The position numbers were made by a program, and so were the translations under genes. The notes beneath the pieces were generated by a model. The model was not told the origin of the DNA and did not search any database. It saw only the letters and a list, made by a program, of their open reading frames with translations. Shown here piece after piece: positions 7,269 to 13,843 of a stretch of 13,843 bases of DNA. The stretch is from VAZQ01 sp050725815 (GTDB lineage: Bacteria; Pseudomonadota; Alphaproteobacteria; Rhizobiales; Xanthobacteraceae): contig JBOHIG010000004.1 in NCBI GenBank assembly GCA_050725815.1, positions 1 to 13,843 of the forward strand, given 5' to 3'. The number at the start of each line of letters is the position of its first letter. Within the stretch, counting starts at the first letter, position 1.

Positions 7269-7832
7269 TCATTTTTTCTTCTTTTTCTGTTTCTTCGCTA
7301 CGTTTCCAGCGGTCGGCGCACAGCGCACATAGACGCCGGTGCCATAGCGGCCGTGAATTTCGGCATCGCTGAAGCGGACCAGCATGATTCGGCCGTCGAA
7401 GGAAACGATCTCGCGATCTTTCGGGCCGCCGGCCGGGTCGCCGGCCGGACCGATGAAGTTGCGGCCACCCTGCGCGCCCTTGAGCCGTAGCTCGCGCAAT
7501 TCGGATTCGTCAGCGAGATACATCATCACGCCTCCGGTCGGGCCTTGGCTGATGACATAGGGATGGCGGCACTGGCCGCGCGCGGCAGCTTCCGTTCGCG
7601 CGCGATCCTCCGGCCGATGATAGGCGGCGTAGCCCCACCGCCCGACGATCTCGGAAGCGCGGATCGTGGCCGGAACCTCGGGGGCCGGCAGCGGCTGCGC
7701 CACCGCCGGTTGCTGCTGCGGCTGCGAGCCGAAACCCCAATTGCCGAGACCGCCGGAACCCGCGCAGCCGGCCAGCAACAGCGCAGAAATTGTCACCACG
7801 GCCGGCGTCAGACGGAAACCGGATTTTCCCAT
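7269..7832 (-). CDS. Small putative lipoprotein with lysine-rich C-terminus
   Basis: A 187-residue protein with a lipoprotein signal peptide: a basic start (MGKSGFR), a hydrophobic core, and the lipobox LAGC with Cys23 as the lipidated residue. A Gly/Gln/Pro-rich linker (24-56) follows. The body (about 57-172) starts ASEIVGRWGYAAYH and contains GQCRHPYVISQGPTGGVMMYLAD and EIVSFDGRIMLVRFSD. Cys88 and Cys171 could form a disulfide. The final residues are KKQKKKKK. The ATG at 7832 is chosen because GGGGAGGG lies just upstream and the signal peptide begins there. I do not recognise a named family. Similar small lipoproteins occur in rhizobia, and the protein is probably exposed in the periplasm or outer membrane. 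The poly-lysine tail suggests contact with an acidic partner, but that is inference. Confidence 0.8.
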   Translation of the reverse strand: MGKSGFRLTPAVVTISALLLAGCAGSGGLGNWGFGSQPQQQPAVAQPLPAPEVPATIRASEIVGRWGYAAYHRPEDRARTEAAARGQCRHPYVISQGPTGGVMMYLADESELRELRLKGAQGGRNFIGPAGDPAGGPKDREIVSFDGRIMLVRFSDAEIHGRYGTGVYVRCAPTAGNVAKKQKKKKK

Positions 7833-8085
7833 GGCGTGCCCTCCCCTCGTACAAATCCGCAGCGTTGGAGGCTGATACTCAGCGTCTGCGGCCACCTAAT
7901 GCCTGACGGGTTCTACCCGGATTACGGTTAACAGGTCGGCAATTCCCCGTCGCCTGGCGATGGAGCCAGCTCCCCGCAATCCGGCCCGCCAGGATCGAGA
8001 TTACACGGCTTGGCAAGGCGGATATAGGGCAACGCGCGGGTTCCGAGCGTCCACGCTGCGTCACCGAAGGGCCGAATCCTGTTCT

Positions 8086-8589
8086 TCAGCGCTTCTTACG
8101 CGGGTCGCGGAGCGGCGGATCGACCTTGATATTGAGACGCTTTGCCGCCTTCGCGTCAAAATCCGCATCAGCGCGGAAGCCGCCAACATGGATACCGTCG
8201 ATGGCGCACAGATCGTCGACCTCGTTGACGTCGCCGGTGACTCCGAGCGCGCCGACGACCTCGCCGGTCGCGTCGCGGATGAGCTGGCCGCCGCCTTCCA
8301 TGAATAATGGGCCGTCGGCGAGCTGTTCGAGGTTCGCCATGAAGTACGGCTTTTCGCGCTGCTTCTGCAGCACCTGCCGCGACGAGCGGTTGAGCGACAG
8401 CGCCCCGAACGCCTTGCCGTAGGCGATCTCGAAGCGCATCAGCGAGGCGCCGTCCTGCTTCTGAAACGCCTTCACGCGCCCGCCAGCGTCGAGCACGATC
8501 GCGGCGAGCGCATAGGCCTTGCGCTTCCTGGCGGAAGCAAAGGTGCCGTTGATGATCTTGTTGGCCTCGGCGAGGCTAATCGCGCGCAT
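8086..8589 (-). CDS. DUF336 / GlcG-HbpS-like protein
   Basis: A 167-residue protein of the GlcG/HbpS family (PF03928, formerly DUF336). Some members bind heme; most are genes of unknown role found in catabolic operons. The typical pattern is visible: SLAEANKII near the start, ALAAIVLDAGGRVKAFQKQDGA (27-48), a helix with YGKAFGALSLNRSSR (57-71), FMEGGGQLIRD (97-106) and VVGALGVTGD (111-120). The sequence after about 150 is basic and less conserved. The ATG at 8589 fits the family start. It follows the Bug-type binding-protein stop by 35 bases on the same strand, so it is probably the last gene of the aldolase-VOC-Bug operon. No signal peptide is seen, so the protein should be cytoplasmic. Heme binding here is unproven. 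Confidence 0.87.
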   Translation of the reverse strand: MRAISLAEANKIINGTFASARKRKAYALAAIVLDAGGRVKAFQKQDGASLMRFEIAYGKAFGALSLNRSSRQVLQKQREKPYFMANLEQLADGPLFMEGGGQLIRDATGEVVGALGVTGDVNEVDDLCAIDGIHVGGFRADADFDAKAAKRLNIKVDPPLRDPRKKR

Positions 8590-8624
8590 GGTTGTCCGTG
8601 CGTTTCTGATTGCAAAGGGTAATG

Positions 8625-9686
8625 TTATTTCGTCTTCTCGCGTGCGCCTTTTGCCCGTTCTACGTCCCTGAGCTGGATCGCCTCGCGTACCCTGGCAAGC
8701 ACCGCCGGCGGCGTCGCGAGCAAATCGTTGACCAGCCGCTCCAGCTCTTGGCCGCTCTTCCAATCGATTTCGAGCTTCAGCTTCTCGGCGTCTTGCAGGA
8801 ACGCCGGATCGACGAGCGTGGCCTGGAAGGCGCGCCGCAAGGCCTCTACACGCTCCGGCGGGACGCCGGGCGTGGTGACGATCGGCCGTGCGATGTTGGC
8901 CGAGCGCGAGATGAAATCGAAGATTCTCTGCTGCTCGTCAGTCTTGGCCAGTTCGCGCAAGAGCGGGACTTCCTGAAAGTCACGCACCTTGGTCATGCCG
9001 GTCTGGACCAGGAAATTGTACTTCGCGACGATGTCGGCCTTGGTCGGGCCGAGCACCTGGGGATTGCTGGTGCTGCGGCCCTCGACCTCGCCCCGCTCCA
9101 GCGCGAGCGTCATCGCGGGTCCGCTCGGATAGCCGTAGATCACCTTCAGCTTGGTGCCCAGCATGTTGTTGTAGAGGCCCGCAAGCTGAGTGACGATCGA
9201 GCCGATGCCGGTCGCCGCCACCGGCGTTACGCGCCGCCGCGCGTCGGCAAGCGTCTTGGTGGGCGAATTCTTAGCGGTATAGAGGAATTCGTTGGTGTCG
9301 CTCATGTTGCCGATCCAATGGAGCGTGCGCAGATCGACCTTCAGCTTCTTGTTGAGCCCAAGCGCCTGGTCCATCGGAAACGACTGCGTGATCATGGTCA
9401 GCACCGTGCCATCTTTCGGCGCGGCATTGGCCACGTAGTTGAGCGCAACGACGCCGCCGCCGCCCGGCATATTGATCGGCAGGATGCTGGGATTGCCCGG
9501 AATGTGACGGGAAATATGACGCCCGAGCACGCGCGAATAGGTGTCGTAGTTGCCGCCGGGCGCCGCGCGGATGTAGATCCTGATCTGCTTGCCGCGATAG
9601 AAATCCTCGATCGGATCGGCCGCTGCGGGTGCGGTGACGATAAGCGTTGCGGCACCCAAGGCCGTCATCGTCCGCGAAAGCAGCAT
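8625..9686 (-). CDS. Bug/TctC-family periplasmic solute-binding protein
   Basis: A 353-residue periplasmic binding protein of the Bug (TctC-like, PF03401) family, used by tripartite tricarboxylate transporters to capture carboxylates and aromatic acids. A signal peptide (MLLSRTMTALGAATLIVTAPAAA) precedes FYRGKQIRIYIRAAPGGNYD (29-48). INMPGGGGVVALNYVANAAP (71-90) and the later IYGYPSGPAMTLALERGEVEG block are typical. It is slightly longer than the usual roughly 320 residues. The ATG at 9686 has AGGTGA 9 bases upstream; a TTG at 9692 is an alternative. No TctA or TctB membrane genes are in the window, so the protein is an orphan component as far as can be seen. It follows the VOC gene by about 140 bases rich in palindromes and precedes the DUF336 gene. 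The ligand is probably linked to the aldolase/VOC substrate. Confidence 0.88.
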   Translation of the reverse strand: MLLSRTMTALGAATLIVTAPAAADPIEDFYRGKQIRIYIRAAPGGNYDTYSRVLGRHISRHIPGNPSILPINMPGGGGVVALNYVANAAPKDGTVLTMITQSFPMDQALGLNKKLKVDLRTLHWIGNMSDTNEFLYTAKNSPTKTLADARRRVTPVAATGIGSIVTQLAGLYNNMLGTKLKVIYGYPSGPAMTLALERGEVEGRSTSNPQVLGPTKADIVAKYNFLVQTGMTKVRDFQEVPLLRELAKTDEQQRIFDFISRSANIARPIVTTPGVPPERVEALRRAFQATLVDPAFLQDAEKLKLEIDWKSGQELERLVNDLLATPPAVLARVREAIQLRDVERAKGAREKTK

Positions 9687-9721
9687 CGTCAACGATCACC
9701 TGACATTCGAAATGTGATGCG

Positions 9722-9744
9722 CGGGCATAGCCCGTCGAAGACGG
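9722..9744. repeat. Two overlapping small palindromes
   Basis: CGGGC-ATA-GCCCG (9722-9734) overlaps CCGTC-GAA-GACGG (9732-9744). Both stems are perfect over 5 bases. They lie in the spacer between the VOC and Bug genes and may be the remnant of a repeated intergenic element. Confidence 0.45.
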
Positions 9745-9774
9745 ACGTAAACGCCTTGGTGACCCCGCACATAC

Positions 9775-9816
9775 ATCCATTTTCGTTTGATGGATTGCCG
9801 GGTCAAGCCCGGCAAT
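9775..9816. repeat. REP-like intergenic palindrome cluster
   Basis: A 9-bp perfect stem with loop TCAAG (ATTGCCGGG at 9794-9802, complement at 9808-9816) directly abuts a smaller inverted repeat (ATCCAT at 9775-9780, ATGGAT at 9790-9795). The larger hairpin starts within 15 bases of the VOC stop codon on the minus strand. Palindromes of this GCCGGGTCAAGCCCGGC type are widespread in alphaproteobacterial intergenic regions. Here it could stabilise or attenuate the operon transcript. Confidence 0.7.
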
Positions 9817-9828
9817 GACGCTGTGATG

Positions 9829-10632
9829 TCACGCCGCGGTGGCGCGGACCCATTTGTCGGTGTCGACCTCCCAGCCACGCTGCGACAGATCGCAGCCGTT
9901 TCCAGCGGGGTCGCGCATACGTATTTCGGATTGCGTGCGATGGGCGGGGCGCGCCTTGATCGTCGCGCCCCCAGCCTGGACCTGCTCGGCCATCGCCTTC
10001 GAATCGGGGACCAGAAAGCCGAAATGCGCGATGCCAAAACGCGCCTCGTGGCCTTCCTCGTCGCTGTAGAAGGTCTGGATCGCGACATTGGTATAGCCGT
10101 CGCCGACGTGCTTGTTGCGATAGCCCGGCTTCTTGCGCGCGGCCGCATGCGCCGCGAACAGCTCGCGGAAGCCGAACACCTTCTGGTAGAAATCGAGCAT
10201 CAGCTCCGTGTCCAGTGCGTTCAAGGCGATGTGCACGATGCGCGGAACGCGCAGGTCGGAGTCGATCATTCCGAAGTTCCGCTCGGACAGCGTGACCGGA
10301 TTGCTTTCCGGATCGTAGATGCGGACGTCGCCGTGCTGCAGGTCGCCGCTTTCGGGAACGACCACCCCGCGCGGATTGAATGCGCGAAAGCGCGCGACCG
10401 TAGCCTCGACGCTGTCCACCGCAATGCCGAGATGATGCAGCCCCAGTTCGGTGTGCGGCTCGCGCAACTCCGGGCGCTTCCGGAACAAGGTAATATTGAA
10501 GCCGCCGTCAGTGAGCGTTATGTCCCCGTTCTCGGTCCGGCCCATGGCATCGAGAGCGAAATGGCGCACGTAGAAATCGGCAAGCGCCGCAGGCTCCGCA
10601 CAGAGCATCGCCAGGTATCGGATTCGCGCCAT
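9829..10632 (-). CDS. Two-domain VOC-family protein (glyoxalase/extradiol dioxygenase fold)
   Basis: A 267-residue protein with two vicinal-oxygen-chelate domains (about 1-120 and 130-252), the layout of type I extradiol ring-cleaving dioxygenases and some glyoxalase-like enzymes. Domain 2 has likely metal ligands His134 (PRIVHIAL), His203 (FGIAHFGF) and an acidic residue in DPAGNGCDL (Asp248) where Glu is usual. Domain 1 lacks a clear equivalent set: its first strand is RIRYLAML without a ligand histidine. It may therefore be structural, as in extradiol enzymes. The ATG at 10632 has AAGGGG upstream. The class II aldolase gene ends about 20 bases before it, so the two are surely co-transcribed. 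A role in breakdown of an aromatic or other carboxylated compound is plausible; the substrate is unknown. Confidence 0.85.
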   Translation of the reverse strand: MARIRYLAMLCAEPAALADFYVRHFALDAMGRTENGDITLTDGGFNITLFRKRPELREPHTELGLHHLGIAVDSVEATVARFRAFNPRGVVVPESGDLQHGDVRIYDPESNPVTLSERNFGMIDSDLRVPRIVHIALNALDTELMLDFYQKVFGFRELFAAHAAARKKPGYRNKHVGDGYTNVAIQTFYSDEEGHEARFGIAHFGFLVPDSKAMAEQVQAGGATIKARPAHRTQSEIRMRDPAGNGCDLSQRGWEVDTDKWVRATAA

Positions 10633-10651
10633 CGCGTCCCCTTGCGGTGCC

Positions 10652-11431
10652 CTACAGCACCCGGTCGCGCGTCAGCATATCCCGACTCGGAATGAGCGGC
10701 TCCCCCCATTCCTCCGGCAGCGCGCCGTCCGTGATCCCTTTGCGGACGTAGTAGTTCCAGAGCTTCTTGATGTGCCAGTCGCGCATCTCCATCTTCTCGA
10801 TCTGCTCGATCTCGGCGTCGGTGAGCGGCAGCGGCTTGGCGCCGGCCTGCAAAGCCTGCATCTGCGCGGTCGCGTTCTCCTTGAAATGCACGGCATCGAT
10901 GAACAAAGCCTGCGCGGATTCCGCCACCAACGTCAGCCCATGCGCGCGCATCAGCACCGCGTGATGCGGGCCGAGCGTCTTCGCCAGTGCACGCCCCTGC
11001 TCCTCGGTCTTGATGTGGCTCGGATCGGGATCGGTCGGAATGCCGCTCTTCCACCGCGAGGCGCGCGCCCGCATCGGCTGCAACGTCACGCCTTCCATCA
11101 TCGTGAAGGCGATCGCCAACTCCATGTGGGAGTGCAGCACCGCCTGCACGTCGGGGCGAGCCTTCAGGATCTCGATGTGGATCGGGATTTCGCTCGGCGG
11201 CTGCCCGTCGCCTTCCAGCACCTTGCCGTCGAAGTCGACGACCAGCATCGAGTCCGGGGCGACCTCCGCCCGCGAGTTCGATCCGATCTGAATGACGAAC
11301 GCGTCCTGGTCCGGGATGCGGATCGAGACATGACCGCTGTAGTCAAGTATCCGCTCCTCCACGAGCAGCCGCGTCACGGCGGCCGCCTCCAGCGCCCTGG
11401 TGTCGTTGGCGAGTCGCTGCGTGCCTGCCAT
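10652..11431 (-). CDS. Class II aldolase/adducin family protein
   Basis: A 259-residue class II aldolase/adducin-domain protein (PF00596). These zinc-dependent enzymes cleave or decarboxylate sugar phosphates and hydroxyacids, fuculose-phosphate aldolase being the model. Visible active-site elements are YSGHVSIRIP (31-40), SEIPIH with Glu81 as candidate catalytic acid, HSH with metal ligands His100 and His102, and RAHG with His164. The C-terminal 50 residues (DAEIEQIEKMEMRDWHIKKLW) are an added helical tail beyond the core fold. The ATG at 11431 has TTGGAGA 9 bases upstream. It is the first gene of the minus-strand set followed by the VOC, Bug and DUF336 genes, and it is divergent from groESL. 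The substrate cannot be read from sequence; decarboxylase activity is an alternative to aldol cleavage. Confidence 0.88.
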   Translation of the reverse strand: MAGTQRLANDTRALEAAAVTRLLVEERILDYSGHVSIRIPDQDAFVIQIGSNSRAEVAPDSMLVVDFDGKVLEGDGQPPSEIPIHIEILKARPDVQAVLHSHMELAIAFTMMEGVTLQPMRARASRWKSGIPTDPDPSHIKTEEQGRALAKTLGPHHAVLMRAHGLTLVAESAQALFIDAVHFKENATAQMQALQAGAKPLPLTDAEIEQIEKMEMRDWHIKKLWNYYVRKGITDGALPEEWGEPLIPSRDMLTRDRVL

Positions 11432-11559
11432 GTTATGATCTCCAAACGTGTTGCGCAGGTGCGTGTCGCGCGCGCATTTGATTTTTTTCGGGTGCGCCAA
11501 TCTGCATGAAATCACGGGGAATGAAAGCGCTGCGATCCGGGCCGGCGCCAGGGCATCTG

Positions 11560-11591
11560 CTTGACACCCGCGGACTAAGGACCTATCTCGG
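11560..11591 (+). promoter_or_regulatory. RpoH-type heat-shock promoter of groESL
   Basis: CTTGAC (11560-11565) and CCTATCTCGG (11582-11591) fit the alphaproteobacterial heat-shock consensus CTTGAC / CYTATNTNNG, with 16 bases between the blocks. The same bases read as TTGACA and TATCTC with a 17-base spacer, so sigma-70 could also use it. Transcription would begin just before or at the CIRCE operator. Confidence 0.75.
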
Positions 11592-11600
11592 CGCCAACCC

Positions 11601-11627
11601 TTGGCACTCTCGATTGATGAGTGCCAG
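11601..11627. promoter_or_regulatory. CIRCE element (HrcA operator)
   Basis: TTGGCACTC (11601-11609), 9 bases, then GAGTGCCAG (11619-11627) matches the CIRCE consensus TTAGCACTC-N9-GAGTGCTAA with two differences from the consensus; one of the end positions is left unpaired in the inverted repeat. It overlaps the expected transcription start or 5' leader of groES, so HrcA bound here would repress groESL until heat or misfolded protein titrates GroEL away. Confidence 0.93.
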
Positions 11628-11691
11628 CCGCCTCCAAAATCTGCTTTTATAATCATAGGCTTAAGCCGAAATAACACGCGCGAGGAGATTC

Positions 11692-11988
11692 ATGGCCAAA
11701 ACCAAATTTCGCCCGCTGCACGATCGCGTTGTCGTGCGCCGTCTCGATGCCGAGGAAAAGACCAAAGGCGGCATCATCATCCCCGACACCGCCAAGGAGA
11801 AGCCGCAGGAAGGCGAGATCATCGCGGTCGGCCCGGGCGGCCGCGACGAGAGCGGCAAGCTCATTCCGATCGACGTGAAGCCCGGCAACCGCGTGCTGTT
11901 CGGCAAGTGGTCGGGCACCGAGGTCAAGATCGACGGCGAGGAGCTCCTGATCATGAAGGAGTCCGACATCATGGGCGTGATCGCCTGA
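11692..11988 (+). CDS. groES: Co-chaperonin GroES (Hsp10)
   Basis: The 98-residue co-chaperonin that caps the GroEL ring and closes the folding chamber in the cytoplasm. The N-terminal KFRPLHDRVVVRR, the mobile loop region EEKTKGGIIIPDTAKEKPQEG (about 21-41, containing the GroEL-binding GGIIIP), and the C-terminal SDIMGVIA are all normal. The length is that of standard GroES. ATG 11692 has GAGGAG a few bases upstream. groEL starts 37 bases after its stop, so the two are one operon, controlled by the heat-shock promoter and CIRCE site upstream. Confidence 0.98.
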   Translation: MAKTKFRPLHDRVVVRRLDAEEKTKGGIIIPDTAKEKPQEGEIIAVGPGGRDESGKLIPIDVKPGNRVLFGKWSGTEVKIDGEELLIMKESDIMGVIA

Positions 11989-12025
11989 CCCTCTGACAAA
12001 CCCGCCCAAGCCGGAGCAATATTCA

Positions 12026-13660
<1,635 letters not shown>

Positions 13661-13700
13661 ATCCCTCCCGGAGCGATCTGGAATCACAAGGGCCGGCGCA

Positions 13701-13772
13701 AGTGGTCCGATTCTAACATTCGCATCCCTTTTCAGCGAGCGACTTTGCGAATGTTAGAATCGAAGGACCACT
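13701..13772. repeat. Long interrupted inverted repeat downstream of groEL
   Basis: The left arm, AGTGGTCC plus GATTCTAACATTCGCA (13701-13724), is complemented by TGCGAATGTTAGAATC (13746-13761), a GAA bulge (13762-13764) and GGACCACT (13765-13772). The 24 paired bases have no mismatch apart from the bulge, around a 21-base loop. No T-run follows, so it is a poor intrinsic terminator. It is more likely a repeated intergenic element, a site for DNA-binding proteins, or an mRNA 3' structure. Confidence 0.85.
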
Positions 13773-13794
13773 AGCAAGTATAAGCCGCTAGTGG
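13768..13794. repeat. Second inverted repeat sharing an arm with the first
   Basis: CCACTAGC (13768-13775) and GCTAGTGG (13787-13794) form a perfect 8-bp inverted repeat around an 11-base loop. CCACT is also the end of the larger right arm, so the two hairpins compete. A further copy of ACATTCGC appears at 13807-13814, repeating part of the larger left arm. Confidence 0.75.
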
Positions 13795-13843
13795 AGTTTG
13801 GATTTGACATTCGCGTCGCGCGCTTGCTGCCAGGTGGGTCGCG

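Noticed and set aside
6366..7490. Plus-strand open frame of 374 codons opposite the MFS gene
   Set aside because: It overlaps the MFS and lipoprotein genes, both with clear protein features, and its own product is low-complexity Arg/Gly/His-rich.
7833..8085. Possible small gene in the gap between the DUF336 and lipoprotein genes
   Set aside because: The only open frame on the minus strand (to 7879) is short, lacks a ribosome-binding site and looks like no family. Nothing else is seen in this gap.
8610..9818. Plus-strand open frame of 402 codons opposite the Bug protein gene
   Set aside because: The minus-strand product has a signal peptide and Bug motifs; the plus-strand product has none.
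9787..10695. Plus-strand open frame opposite the VOC gene
   Set aside because: The VOC gene on the minus strand has clear domains and a ribosome-binding site; this frame has no recognisable family.

Overview
The window looks like chromosomal DNA from a high-GC alphaproteobacterium of the order Hyphomicrobiales, probably near Bradyrhizobium or Rhodopseudomonas. This rests on the GC-rich codon use, the rhizobial-type RpoH promoter and CIRCE operator in front of groESL, a stand-alone CheZ, a Bug-type solute-binding protein, a DUF2076 protein, and short palindromes of the kind common between genes in this group. The placement is inference from gene content, not from a phylogeny. Fourteen protein-coding genes are supported. 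No tRNA, rRNA, CRISPR array or transposase gene was seen, and no gene-free stretch exceeds about 300 bases.

Positions 1-3115 hold a cell-envelope sugar region. A partial threonine synthase-like gene runs off the left edge on the minus strand and lies directly downstream of a GtrA-like membrane protein gene. Divergent from these, on the plus strand, are a GtrB/DPM1-type polyprenyl-phosphate glycosyltransferase and a ChbG/HpnK/NaxD-type (YdjC) sugar deacetylase 10 bases after it. Together GtrA, GtrB and the deacetylase could make, trim and flip a lipid-linked amino sugar for decorating lipid A or another surface glycan.

Positions 3116-5156 hold a DUF2076 protein with an acidic tail, a strong hairpin terminator, and a convergent periplasmic L,D-transpeptidase that would crosslink peptidoglycan. 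Positions 5157-8085 hold an orphan cheZ, a convergent MFS transporter, and a small lipoprotein with a lysine-rich C-terminus.

Positions 8086-11431 hold a minus-strand set that reads as a catabolic or uptake operon: class II aldolase, two-domain VOC (glyoxalase/extradiol dioxygenase fold) protein, Bug/TctC-type periplasmic binding protein, and a DUF336 (GlcG/HbpS-like) protein. A cluster of small palindromes sits inside it, right after the VOC stop codon.

Positions 11560-13660 hold groES-groEL with an alphaproteobacterial heat-shock promoter and a clear CIRCE (HrcA) operator. After groEL lies a long interrupted inverted repeat that shares an arm with a second inverted repeat. It has no coding explanation and is the most unusual non-coding structure in the window.
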